This document shows positions 1 to 10,526 of a stretch of DNA of 64,000 nucleotides, piece by piece. The stretch is from Hydractinia symbiolongicarpus (taxonomy: Eukaryota > Cnidaria > Hydrozoa > Anthoathecata > Hydractiniidae), in the NCBI RefSeq assembly GCF_029227915.1, contig NC_079883.1, positions 19,840,001-19,904,000 on the forward strand, in the 5' to 3' direction. Below the pieces are notes generated by a model. The model ran no database searches and was not told the DNA's origin. It saw only the letters and a list, made by a program, of their open reading frames with translations. The position numbers and the translations under genes are program-made. The first letter of the stretch is position 1; every line of letters begins with the position of its first letter.

Positions 1-389
1 GCCGATAGGCGATGCTTATGAGATTCGAGAAGGCAAAGGCAAGTGCAGCATTGACAGAGCCTACCAATGTGGCATCACGGTGTAGCAGCTTGCAAAACTT
101 CGCATGCTTGAATTCTACTACGACTTCCTGGATAAGTATGTGGATCGTAGAGTATGCTACTGCCAAGCTACACAGATTAGCTCTTTGGATAGGCTGTAAT
201 AGTATTCCGCATTATGCATCGATAAATTATAGTCATCGGCCCACATCTCAAACAATTCCTCTTTATATAGCTGGCTGAATTTATCATGAATATTCCTCAT
301 CGCCCTCTTTAAGAATTCAGCCCATTGCTTATCGAAATAGACCACCATGTTTGCCATTCTCTTTATTATATACAGATTTTACTTATCAA
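1..389. other. No supported gene
   Basis: A 66-codon minus-strand frame at 157-357 has an ATG start but no motif I recognise. No splice context or repeat structure is evident. The stretch is left of the Helentron-like terminus at 390 and is probably unrelated flanking DNA. Confidence 0.4.
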
Positions 390-524
390 CAAGAAGCCGG
401 ATGGCTTGAGGATTTCGCAGTCAGGCTTAAACTTTCTCTAACATGATGTTTACGAAATCTTCTAAAAGGGCTACTTTAAATCAATTTCGTCCTCAGAACG
501 AAAGATATTTACGCTGGGTTGACT

Positions 525-1213
525 TTATTGTTTTCTTTTTGTTTTAAACTTGTTAAACTTTCGTTGCAGATAATATGCATCACCACGCTGCCTCATAACT
601 TCTGTCAGTTCAGCAATCTTAAAATATTTCCAGCAATGCGAAAGATTTAGCCATACATCTTTGTAGTCTGCATAAATTGGTCTTGCTTGAATTGGTGGCA
701 GTTGGTAGAAATCCCCACATGCTATAACAGATATTCCTGCAAATGGAATGTCATCTGAGCATCCAAATATTTCAGTTAGCCATTGGTGAATGTGCAACAG
801 CAGCTTGTTGAATTTGAGATTTCGTCTATTACGATAATGCTTAGCTCTGAAAACTTATTTCGCAACATGCATCTCTTTTTATCACTCAACTTAGAAATGT
901 TTTTAGTAAAACTTATATCAACTGGTATACCTAAAGCTGAATGTATTGTATTTCCCTCTACATTGATAGCAGCAACACCAGTTGGCGCCAGAATGAGAAT
1001 CTTATCTTTTTCTAAGTTCCCTGCACGATAAGAAAGTTCCTTACTTAGCTTGTCAGAAATTGTTTTTATCAAATGTGACTTTCCACAACCTGCACTTCCT
1101 GTTAGAAAGATATGAATTGGCTCAATATTGTGGTGTGCGTTACATGCCAAGCCTTTTGTGTAAGTTCTAACCCAATCATTTACGAATTCAAAAACTTGCC
1201 TTTGAGCTGCGTT
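525..1213 (-). pseudogene. PIF1-like helicase, N-terminal half
   Basis: This is an SF1 helicase fragment. Translation shows Walker A as GSAGCGKS, the PIF1 motif APTGVAA, Walker B as IVIDEIS and the motif GDFYQLPPI, then ELTEVMRQ. A small deletion and frameshift near 810-820 separate Walker B from the following helix, so two frames (1150 to 776 and 797 to 525) are needed. After the MRQ motif the reading stops; the C-terminal helicase motifs are absent, so ATPase/unwinding function is not expected. The helicase lead-in (LNAAQRQVFEFV) directly follows the DUF6570-like segment, which places it in one former polyprotein. In Helitrons this domain unwinds DNA during rolling-circle transposition. Confidence 0.8.
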
Positions 1214-1953
1214 TAATGTTCAAATTTTTTCATGGAGTTCGCCATCTGAAATTCCAGGTTTACTAATGAAATATTGTTCCCAATAACTGTGACGTTTTCG
1301 GTTTCATTTGGAACTTTGTCATTGTAATGGTAATTTATATTGCTCATGTCATTAAAAACATCGTCATTTTCTTGTTCAGCGAAGGAATCAAGATTATTTA
1401 CATTCGTGTGAAAATTTATCATTGCTTCTTCAACAAGTTCACCGAATGATTCGCATATTCTTTTATTTGTATTTATAATTTCTAACACACCGTTTTCTAA
1501 TAATTTCTCTGAGTAAGTACCTGAGTTTTTGCTTAGCAATTCTGCTTTTATTGTAACATTACAGATTGCCCCTTTTATTTTGGGACACTGACCCTTGAGC
1601 ATTATTGCAATTCGTTTAAATAAAATTCTTTTGGATATAACGATTTTTTCCAATCGTCGTAATGTGCTCATTGATTCTGGGAGATCAAATATTTGAAGAT
1701 TATTAGATACAGCTTGGGAAGGAATTTTTCCTTTCGTAAGTTTCAAATGGCACGTTGTACATATATATTCTTTGCCATCAAAACTTTGTACTCTGAAACG
1801 AAAGTGCTCTTCCGAAATGTCAGTATAATCGACATGGCGAAACAATTTAATTGACCGCTTATACAAAGAACGATTACATATGACACAAATATAAAATGGT
1901 CCATTCTCAATGCATTTTTTAAATTGGTTTATTTTCTCATTAGAATCGGGCAA
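1213..1953 (-). pseudogene. DUF6570-like Helitron N-terminal region
   Basis: An open frame of 246 codons with an ATG start. It contains two CxxC pairs (CVIC near residue 22 and CTTC near residue 66) and a segment LPESMSTLRRLEKIVISKR followed by IMLKGQCPKIKGAI, which resembles the DUF6570 region that precedes the Rep domain in Helitron-type proteins of animals. The domain's biochemical role is unknown; the Cys pairs suggest zinc binding. The frame ends 60 bases before the helicase, with the Rep nuclease missing. It is probably an internal part of a larger protein rather than an independent gene, so the ATG is a convenience. Confidence 0.55.
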
Positions 1954-2039
1954 ATTGTTAACATGCTTACGTTTGGTTGTTTTACCTTCTTGGGCTGCAT
2001 GTCGTTTTTTGCAGTTTTTTGCGTTTGTTAGCCCTGCTC

Positions 2040-2270
2040 AGTGTCACGATATTTAGTAATGGACTCTCTTTGCCTCGCTTGGCCCTGTTCCGTCTCTTTA
2101 TATTTGCTGATCGACGCTTTTAGTCTAGCTTGGCCCTGTTCTGTCTTTTGATAATTGCCTATTCACTCTTTTAGCTTAGCTTGGTCATGTTTTGTTTTTC
2201 TATAAGTGTTTGTTGACTCTTTTTGCTTTACTCGGCCTTTATCGGATTGACGGTACTTTTTGTTCTGATC
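2040..2270 (-). repeat. Tandem 72-bp coding repeat (24 residues)
   Basis: About three to four tandem copies of a charged 24-residue unit built around SIxKYKxTEQGQARxR can be read on the minus strand, with frame changes between copies. On the plus strand the words CTTGGCCCTGTTC and TTTATATTTGCTGAT recur every 72 bases. Lys/Gln/Arg-rich repeats of this kind are common between the protease-like and DUF6570-like regions of animal Helitron proteins. They may form a coiled coil or nucleic-acid binding spacer. Confidence 0.6.
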
Positions 2271-3054
2271 TAGTTTTCTCTTTCTACGAATGGAAAGCAT
2301 AATGTTGTCGGTTATCTGTTCAGTTGTCAGTATTTTAAAATATTGAGTTTCGAGACACCTTCCTTGACCAGGGGACACATATACTTCGCGTATGTAGTTT
2401 TCAACTTGTTGTAATGAATCAAATTTTAAAAGGACTGATGTACCACATTCTGTTCTTTTGTCCAAAACTATTTCGGCTATAAGGATCAAATAAATAAATT
2501 TGTGGATGACCCCAAATTATAGCAAAACTAACGCCGCTTATAATGCCCAACATTCCTTTTCCTTTATCGGAATGTGATGAATTATGAAATGTACGTAAAG
2601 TAGTGCTATTATCTGTAACAATATGAGAAATATTTTCTAAACTTTGTATTTGTATGACCTCGTTTTCAATAGTCAAACTATTTGGGAGGTCACTTGCACT
2701 CAAGTACTGGTTTGTTTAACCTAGGCTCGTGTACAACTTTGTTCCTTCGCAGAGGATATGATCAAGATCACCTGGGTTCCAAAAAGAAACCTTTTTAATA
2801 ACCGACCAAACTAAAGAATACAGGGAATTACACATATATTGTGTGCCAATAAAAGTTCCAAGCCTGACATCCCTTCCTTGATGAAAAGATCCCTGTACCG
2901 ACTTTAAAACAGCGTAAGGCCCAGGATTAGTTTCAACATCACCGGAAAGTAAAGGAACCATACGGCGGCAGATTCTATACGCGGGGTTCACAATAGCAGT
3001 GCAGACGTATGACCAAGAAAAATAACCTTTAAAAACTAGAGAAACCTCTGTCAT
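2163..3054 (-). pseudogene. 2A-like peptide plus C76-type protease-like fold
   Basis: Starting at an ATG at 3054, residues 38-46 read GDVETNPGP (nt 2917-2943), an exact match to the 2A consensus DxExNPGP that makes ribosomes skip a peptide bond. Next comes a segment resembling the herpesvirus tegument-type C76 deubiquitinase fold found in Helitron proteins: FIGTQYMCNSL, then a WxxxDLDxIL motif, and after a frame change near 2710 the segment LFDPYSRNSFG and a second frame change near 2480. At the sites where the family usually has Cys (QC) and His (DxH), this copy has Tyr and Tyr, so it is probably not an active protease. The family assignment is from memory of the motif pattern. Confidence 0.55.
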
Positions 3055-3316
3055 TGTTTAAAAAACACATAGTTTTGCAGGAGGTCTAATAACTTCAGTA
3101 AGTTCACCAATAAGTAACCAATAGGTTTACCAAATAATTCTGAATATCTGATAAGTCTGAATATCTGATTGTCTAAATATCTAGCTTTTATACTCTGTCG
3201 AGTTTCTTCTTTTTATACTCTGTCGAGTGTTGGTTGTCCATGTCGAACCTAGAAATAAGAAAAAGAGATTCATTGCGTGCATTTCTTCATGGCTAAATAT
3301 TTATGCGGCTATTTTT

Positions 3317-3826
3317 GATTTCCGCCGGCGAAAGTGGGATCATTAAAATCGGGAGATAGATAGAGACAGCCAGAGCCTGGACGCTTAAATCTAAGCTAAA
3401 GCTTAAATCCTCGTTTTGACAGATTTCTTTCTGAGAACGAGGCTAAAATGAGTTTTAAGCCAATAAGAATCCTGACAGTGCAACAAATTGTTTTATTATG
3501 CAATGAACATTACTTTATTTTAGAGTTTATATGCTATCGAAAGTTAAAGCTCGTGCAGTGTAGCATAATGAAGATCGTCTTATAATGCGCCATCTTTGAT
3601 GTTCTTAACGTTTCCCTTTAATGATTACGTCATTTCCTTCTGTACAATTTCGCAAGCACGTAGACTAAAGCTATATTCAGCAGAACTAATTAATTATTCA
3701 TGAATTTTAATTTAAAGAGGAGTTGTTGAGGCTGGATATTTTTGGTGAAAGATAATGTATTATAGCTATAAAATCGTGACAAGTATGTCACAGATGGCGG
3801 AAATCTTTAAGCCGCAGGGCTTCTTC
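3317..3826 (+). mobile_element. HINE-like non-autonomous Helentron, family R1
   Basis: The 5' end GATTTCCGCC (3317-3326) is repeated in inverted form as GGCGGAAATC at 3796-3805, just upstream of a stem-loop AAGCC-GCA-GGGCTT and the end TTCTTCG. An inverted repeat whose 3' copy lies inside the terminal stem-loop is the asymmetric arrangement described for Helentrons and HINEs. The body from about 3478 is shared with the repeat at 15417-16282. No coding frame is convincing. Confidence 0.6.
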
Positions 3827-3912
3827 GTTTATTTTTTTAACAATCGCTGCACACACAAATTTAAATTCATTGTAATTTTTTTATTTCATTGGCAAGGTAT
3901 GTTCAAATTCAC

Positions 3913-3970
3913 GTCTGTCAGATTAGATAGAATACCAAGTCCTCACGGTATTCTCTCTAATCTGGCAGAC
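3913..3970. repeat. 24-bp hairpin with 10-nt loop
   Basis: Arms 3913-3936 and 3947-3970 pair at 22 of 24 positions around a 10-base loop. The pairing stops sharply at both ends. It could be a hairpin RNA precursor or the remnant of a foldback element. Confidence 0.7.
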
Positions 3971-4167
3971 ATAAGATGAGTTGTGGGGTGACGTAAATAT
4001 TGTGAATTTTAGTTTCGCCATCCACACGCATCAGATAGACAAAATATATAAACAACATAAAAAAGTCAAGTTAAAAAGTAGAAATTTATTGAAACTTGCA
4101 CTTAAAGCTTACCTCCCACTCCCAAATAAGTTATACCATCAAAAACTTCTATAAAATACTAGTTAGC

Positions 4168-4247
4168 CAACCTCGTTCCCAGGGCATTTTGCCTTGTTGA
4201 TAAAGCTGATAGCGGCGAAAAGGCCCTGGAACAGGCTGGTCACATGA
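4168..4247. repeat. Left terminal inverted repeat
   Basis: Outer motif 4168-4185 and inner motif 4224-4247 match the right end (9971-10054) in inverted orientation. The outer and inner motifs are also partly complementary to each other (CCAGGG/CCCTGG), so each end can fold back. Confidence 0.75.
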
Positions 4248-4492
4248 TCGCTTATAATTTATGATAATTATACACAAAATATAATTTATGCATAGTTGTC
4301 TTTCGCGGCTGTATATGAAACAGCCTACTATGTTTAAACTACTTTATGTTGAGTGTACAAAGGAATATAGTAACTATATTGTTTTTTTGTTTTAGTTTAG
4401 CTAGCTACATATTGCTAAGTTAGTAGTGATAACAGTGCAAATGTTTCAAGTCAGTTTTGGAGTACTTTTGTCAATGTCATCTTCACATTGTA

Positions 4493-4753
4493 ATGGCTAA
4501 AGTTGTTAATACACCAACAAAGATATATACTAAACATGCCACTTTACCTAAAAATGAAGTGCTTTGTCGGTTATGCTGTATTGTCACTGCTCAAAACCAT
4601 GTGACAAAATGTTTTTCAAAAAGTGGAGAAAAAATTTACCTAACATTTAAAATTGAGCAAACATGTGGAATAAGAGTGTCACAAGATGATGGAATGTCTG
4701 ATGCTATATGTCGTAAATGTATATCGTTTATTCAAAAAATGCATGAATACTGA
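4493..4753 (+). CDS. ZAD-like zinc-finger N-terminal segment
   Basis: From the ATG at 4493 the frame encodes 86 residues with CRLC and, about 50 residues later, ICRKC. This C-x2-C...C-x2-C spacing, with a hydrophobic KIYLTFKIEQTCGIRV core, resembles the ZAD (zinc-finger associated) domain used for dimerisation in insect zinc-finger proteins. The frame ends with TGA at 4751-4753, which overlaps the next ATG in another frame. The last residues (FIQKMHEY) look like an interrupted domain end, so a one-base shift probably separated this segment from the transposase. It may have been the DNA-binding or dimerisation head of the transposase. Confidence 0.5.
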   Translation: MAKVVNTPTKIYTKHATLPKNEVLCRLCCIVTAQNHVTKCFSKSGEKIYLTFKIEQTCGIRVSQDDGMSDAICRKCISFIQKMHEY

Positions 4754-7595
4754 TGTCAGTGCCAAAAAATCAAAGTTTACATAGACAAAATGTTTCAGTT
4801 AAACGTTGTGCAGTTTCTTCACCAAGTAAAACCACATCTGTGGCAAAAAAGAAGCTTTTTGAAAATAAACCTGCTCTCTGTGATGTCACAAACATACAAA
4901 GAAATAAAGAAAATTGTGAAAATTCCATGGTAGACTTTGAAAGTAAAATGTTGCTGGAGGTTGAAAGTGATTCTGCAAAACTTTGTAGGAGAACTAAACC
5001 ATCATACTTACATGATACAAGCTACAATGGCTTACAGACATTTGATTTCGAAAGTTTATGGGAAGAGTTAGAATCAAATCATTCTTTATTGTTAAAAATT
5101 TTGCTAGCAAGCACTGGTAAATTACACCAACCCTTGAGTAATAGTTTAAAAGTTAAACTTTGTTTTGTCTATTCAGTGTTAATGCAGATTAGATGGCATG
5201 AATTAAGTCGACTACAGAGAATTAACACCATTCTTGCAATTGAAGGAGGTTGCAGTAGACAGGTATTATATATACAACTCTATTTCAACATACTTTAGTT
5301 TTTATCCAAATCAAAATATCAAAAATAAAAAAGTCTATATACAATTAAATTAAACTTCACAAAAAAATTAAAAAATCAAAATTATTGTAACATAACATAA
5401 CAGCAGCAATAAGTTTTACCACATGTACACAAATTTTTAATAAGAAACTTAATTATTATGAAACAAAAGGCTGAGATTATATAGGTAATTTTAACTGCTA
5501 ACTCACAAAGTATTGGGAAAATTGAAAAATTAAATTAATTGGCTTGGAAAAGCATTTTAAAGGCTTAAAGGAGGGGTCAGCTCTAAACCGTTCTAAAAAA
5601 GTATCAAACTAAACCTAAAAAGTATGACCTAAACCTAAAAAATGTGTTATAAAGTAGCTTTATCAAAACTTTAAAGAAAGATTTTTATATTGGCTTAGAT
5701 AGACTAGAGGTAAATTAAATACTTCCAAGTTGTTTATTTGATATTACATACATATACAATTTATATAGTTCCAAAGAAGATTAAATCAAGTTGGATTTTG
5801 CTTATCGAATTCAATGCGCGATGTTTTGTTAAAATTAGCAGGTGGTCATTTTATGAAAAAGGCTGTTAATATTATCAGAAATGGTGGATCTTTGCGTGGT
5901 ACATCAGATAACTGGGATATGAGGGTGCTTGTGGCTACAAGGAAAAATGTTGACAATAACGACCTCCACATGATGGCCAGTAATCTAATTGAAAATCGAA
6001 TACCATTGCAACATCTGTCTAATGATATTCCTTTAATCAAAAGTGTACGTACTGCATCACCAAATTTGTTTATGCCAAATGTTCAAGAATGGCAACATTA
6101 TGCTGACACCTCGAAAATTTTAATTGGGAGAATAATGTTGGAATTTCTTTCACAATTTAAGTTTTTAAAAAACGTGCTGCCAGTGCATTTACCTCACCCA
6201 CATAGTGAATGCATGAAACAAAAATCAACCATTATTTCCATGCCAATTATTAACGCAAACGAATCAAAATATTCAGACTGTGTTGAAATTCTTAGAACGT
6301 TTGAAAATTGGATTGCAGAAATCTACTATCAAGCGGGACAGTTAGAGAAGTTACCAGACCCACAGCGGTTACCAAATACAGTAGATGTTGACTATCAAGC
6401 AGATCCTGGTCAGACCATTGGTCATGTTGTTTTTACTGAAGACGATCCCATGAGGGAAATGAAAATACCTTTTTCTGGAGACCAGCTCACAAGAGTTCGG
6501 TTTGCTGGTGCAAAACACCTTCTTGGTGGAGCACACACACCATCTGACTGTTTGGAACACTGTGCTCCATTTAAATCTGTGATGTGGCATTGCAAAGCGT
6601 CACTATTGCAGTACAGTTATTCCCTGCTTTATGCACCTGAATCAGTCAAAGAAATTGGAACTCTTAAATATTTCAGGGAAAAGTATAACCGAAAGGATGC
6701 GAAACCGTCTAAAGTATTAGATTCATATGAAGGTAGTGAACAATTATTTTTAAGTACGGGTCGTGCCTACATAATCGTCGCATTAATGAAATTTTTGGGT
6801 ATGAGCTCTCTAGAAGACAGACCATCAAATTAACCGTTTCCAGTCAACATTACACATGACAAAGAAAAGCAAAGAAGGTATTTTGATGATGTGTTAGGTA
6901 CATTTGTTCAAAATTTTTTGTTCCAAAAAAATCCAAATGTCACAGGAGGGGATGATTATGTCAAGAACTATGGGTTATGTTCGATTTTTCTTACTATTTT
7001 AATTTTGCAAATGAAGGATACAGCCAAAGAGGGTGATGGTAAACGTAACCTTATTAATCAAAAGCTTTTGTTAACTGTATTCAGATCACTAGGAGGTTTT
7101 AGTAAGTATTCTATTGAAATGTTCGTTAGCATTGCACAAATTGAATGTATGTTGACACCACGTTTATCAGAACAGTTTAAATATGGCTTTTTTGTTAATT
7201 GGAGAGGTGGTCCTGGAAATAATATGGAAGAAGATCTTGCTCAGGAAATTTGCAACAAGTTAAGCAAGAGCATTGTTCAAAGAATGGGCCCTAATAAAAC
7301 TGTTCAATCTATTAGCAAGGTATGTAAAGCTGTAAGTGGTATCAGAGAAATTTCAGAAAATTATGACAACACATCAGGGATCCATCCTCTGTCAGTACAA
7401 CATCAAACCCGTGAGACGAACCAAGACGAAAAGGAAATGATTGCTGATCTGCTGACAATTAAGCCTTTTGAACATGCACCATTGCGCCACCATTCTAGTT
7501 TTCCAAATATAAGACGATCTCCACTTCGATATATCAACGTCATGGAACATCAAAAATGGATTAAAAAACATCTAAGTGAACTACCAGAAAATTAG
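4753..7595 (+). pseudogene. DUF6589-type transposase, two exons, one stop
   Basis: Exon 1 (4753-5262) ends CAG|GTATTA; exon 2 starts at 5769 after TTTATATAG. Joining them in phase 0 restores a continuous family segment: GGCSRQ, then RRLNQVGFCLSNS. Exon 2 contains the family signature FSGDQLTRVRF followed by AKHLLGGAHTPSDCLEH, where the Asp of GDQLT is a likely catalytic residue of an RNase H-like transposase. A single in-frame TAA at 6831-6833 breaks exon 2; the same frame continues past it to 7595. Without that stop, and apart from the 5' shift at about 4750, the protein would be complete. It lies inside a bounded transposon with a convergent helicase, so its role was probably excision and integration of that element. 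Confidence 0.75.
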
Positions 7596-7866
7596 AAGTA
7601 TATAAGTTATTTGTGATGGTTTTGGATGGGTTGTTTTCTACTTTATATATTTTACTAAACTTTTACTCTATATATATGTTTTTATTTCAAATTTTTGGAC
7701 AGTTTGTTGCGTAAGACTAGTATCAAGAAAAAAAATATATACACTCTTTTCATAAAGCATAGATATAAAAGGCTGGTCATACTCTTCTTTAAACAATATA
7801 ATACTTTACTGACCTCTGTAGGAAGACTTTTGGTATTTTTATGAAACAAAGTGTATATGTATTTTC

Positions 7867-9845
7867 TCAAAAATACTTTGACAAAATATTTTGAACTTCT
7901 TTAGCAATGTTCTCATCTAACATGGATAAATCAGGGGCGCCTGTGTTTGATTGTGAGCTTGTGTAACAAATGTCAGCGGCAAGCTCTTTGGGAGTCCCAA
8001 ACAAAAATATCGAATTTTCTTCACTAATGTTGGATAGGGCCATACATAGTTCCTTATTTAATTCATTTCTTAATTTTGCTGTTAAACGAGTTCTTACAGT
8101 GGTTGGTTTTTCTACCAATTCCACTTTTTCACAGATTGAACAACATTTTTCTTGAAGTTCGTGCTTGAAACCAAAATGTTTTTGAATATGCTCCCTTAGG
8201 CAAGTTGATGTCTGGCAGTACAATTTCATATTTTTATCCACATTTGTTTTATTTGCCGAAACATCGGAATTATTGTAAAACAAAATAGCTGTTGCAGGTT
8301 GCTCACTTCTGCCAGCTCGTCCTATTTCTTGAACATAAGCTTCAAGATTGCTGGGTGGGGTAATGTGGTAAACATTTTCTACATGTGGAATATTAAAACC
8401 CATTCCGAGCGCAGTGGTAGCAAAGATAACTCTGATCCGTGAGTTCTTCTTAGAAATTTCCTTTATGATAATTTGTTTCATAGCTTTTGTCTGCGGTGCA
8501 TGGTATTGACAAAAAAACGACTAGATGGTGTCAAATCCCACGTATTGAAATGTGCTTAAAATTCTTTCAAATAGATTAAAGGCAAGACCACAATATTTTA
8601 ATTTCATATAAATGATTTTCATTGGAAATTGTTCTCTTACTGAATTTAATGAATTTGCTATAGGTAAAAATATATTCTCATAGCTTTCGAATCCAGAAGC
8701 ATTACTTTTGCGGATCTTTTTGTCAAGAAATATGTTTTTGCGGTTGGGATTTACTCTGATAACTTTTGCTGTTGACATATTCAATGACTTCACTAAACTT
8801 GTTATATGATGAGGTGAGGCAGTTGCAGTAAGGGCTAACATAGATGCTTTTGGAAAATAAGTGCGCACTGTGGAAAGTTCTTTAAAATCTTTTCTAAATT
8901 CTTCTCCCCTGAAATGTATATTTAGATATTTTATTGGTTAATTTTTTTTTTTATATAAAAGTACATAGTCCTTTTTAGAGCAGCATCTTATTAATTTATT
9001 TTGTTATATATTTTTTATTAATTATTTTCTTTGTCAACCTGACAAAGAAATAATCGAAACGTAAAATCAAAATAAAATGAATAGTTTTTTTTGACTCCAT
9101 ATGTATAGCTAGCTATTCGAGGTAATTTAATGACATGACCAGCTATTGTACAAAAACCCAATCAGGACTTGCACCCGAACTGCAGAGTTGCAGGTAGCTT
9201 ATCTACTTTAGGTTTTCCACAATACAGTACACATAGCTAGTCATAACATTGTAAATTACTTTAACTTAGTCAAAAATGTTTCTAAGATGTAGCTAACTTG
9301 TTCTTAAATATATATATGAGAAGAAAAAAACAGTATATATAGCTATACTTACCAAAATTCTACACAATGGGCCTCGTCAATAACATTTCCAACAAAATTA
9401 TCTTGATACACAGTTGACTTTAATAAATTTCTGCCTTGCTCGGAAAGTATTGCCTCTGGATGAGCGAAGAGTAGATTTATATCCCCTTCTTGCACCTTTT
9501 TTGATATATTGATTTCTTCATGAGTTTTCATTTCGGCAAACAAACTTTCATAAGAGCTTGTGGAACTATTATTGCAATGAAGTGACATTGCTGAAATACC
9601 AACACTGTTTAAAAACTGCACTTGGTCTTCCATAATTGAAGATAAAGGACACACCACAATAACGATATTCCTTGTACTTTTTTGTGGTATAACGTCAGGA
9701 AGAAGTTGAAAAATTAACGACTTTCGATAACCCGTAGGAAGGACAGCTACAACAACAACAATTGAACTTGTTTAGGCTTAAGGCAGTGAGAAGGAAAACC
9801 TTCGTGCAAATTAAATACAAAATCCAAACGTTTCAACACATCCAT
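7867..9845 (-). pseudogene. RecQ-like helicase of the transposon, two exons
   Basis: Translation starts at an ATG at 9845. Motif 0 (LKPKQVQ) is followed by a frameshift in a TTG run near 9760, then motif I as LPTGYRKS, motif II as DEAHC, and a splice donor (TTTTG|GTAAGTAT, exon end 9353). Exon 2 starts at 8908 (TTTCAG|GGGAG) and gives WGEEFRKDF, then LALTATASP, FHAPQTKAMKQ-like YHAPQTKAM, ATTALGMGFNIP, QEIGRAGRS and a Cys-rich RecQ zinc segment ending CCSIC. One TAG at 8521-8523 interrupts an otherwise continuous frame. In motif I the usual GYGKS reads GYRKS, from one G-to-C change. The protein would unwind DNA during transposition; this copy is probably dead. Confidence 0.8.
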
Positions 9846-9970
9846 CTTTTGGCTATTTCCTATCTCGCTTGTATTAATGCGTCTCTGTTAAAGCTTGAGA
9901 CGAGCGTCAAATTTGCATCTCATTATCTCTGGAATTTCAAAAATGCTCAGTATATCTGGGCATTTTTGTA

Positions 9971-10054
9971 TCACATGACCAGCCTGTTCCAGGGTCATTG
10001 TTGGCCACTCCGAAATAACGGCTCAGGGGCCACAAGACCCTGGGGACGAGGATG
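9971..10054. repeat. Right terminal inverted repeat
   Basis: Inner motif 9971-9994 and outer motif about 10037-10054 mirror the left end of the transposon at 4168-4247. The 9 bases after 10054 repeat the 9 bases before 4168. Confidence 0.75.
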
Positions 10055-10063
10055 CTAGTTAGC

Positions 10064-10526
10064 CTGTTGAAATTTACGAATTCGCCGGTCCTAATTCTGG
10101 TCTTAATGTTAAGCTGTTGTGTAAGTATATATACAGGTTTACAATGACCCGTCCATATAGGAAAAAAAATTAGAAACAATATGATCATGTGCTTTCTACA
10201 AACTCTTAAGGAGATACAAGGGTTTACAACTTTTGCTGACATCAGTAAAAACCAGCCAATGTACACAAAACTTTATCCACAAATTTGTTTACCTATTGCA
10301 TCGGTGTATAGCGTGAAACTCTGGTCAAGAAGAAGTCTCGGATCATGCACTTTTGACAACCGGTTAATGAAATATATTGGTTTTAAAATTTTGCTGACGT
10401 CAGCAAAGTTCTTCTCCAAGGAACAAAAAAAAATTGTATACCCGTTGCCTTCATCGTAAATATCTGGAAACACTCTTTTCCAAGTTTCAAATTTCCAAGT
10501 TATTTAACCTCAAAGCTATGATTGCA
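10064..10526. other. Flanking DNA without a recognised gene
   Basis: Short frames on both strands overlap and show no motifs. Two similar words (TTTTGCTGACATCAG near 10231 and TTTTGCTGACGTCAG near 10389) recur, 158 bases apart. Confidence 0.4.

Larger units (their letters stand above)
390..3054 (-). mobile_element. Truncated Helitron/Helentron-like element
   Basis: On the minus strand the order is 2A-like motif, C76-like protease fold, 24-residue basic repeats, DUF6570-like Cys region and PIF1 helicase, which is the order known for animal Helitron-type polyproteins. The Rep/HUH nuclease expected between the DUF6570 region and the helicase is missing: the two abut near 1213, so an internal deletion is likely. 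The element ends at about 390 with a stem-loop (AGCC/GGCT) followed by TTCTTG on the minus strand. The same ending terminates the HINE-like repeats elsewhere in the window, which suggests that this is a decayed relative of their autonomous partner. The 5' end is not resolved. Several frameshifts make it inactive. Confidence 0.6.
4168..10054. mobile_element. Helicase-bearing DNA transposon (Academ-like)
   Basis: The element begins CAACCTCGTTCCCAGGG and ends with its imperfect inverse (CCCTGGGGACGAGGATG). A second inverted motif, CCCTGGAACAGGCTGGTCA, lies 56 bases inside the left end and about 60 bases inside the right end. The flanks carry a perfect 9-bp direct duplication CTAGTTAGC (4159-4167 and 10055-10063), the sign of one integration event. 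Inside are a ZAD-like ORF and a spliced DUF6589-type transposase on the plus strand, and a RecQ helicase convergent on the minus strand. The combination resembles the helicase-carrying Academ lineage (AcademH) as I remember it; superfamily assignment is inference. Length is 5,887 bp. Confidence 0.8.

Noticed and set aside
3755-3979. 74-codon plus-strand frame
   Set aside because: It spans the end of the R1 repeat and the hairpin; the sister repeat does not keep the frame.
7867-9845. RecQ as a host DNA-repair gene
   Set aside because: It lies inside a transposon bounded by inverted repeats and a 9-bp duplication, and it is broken by a stop and a frameshift.
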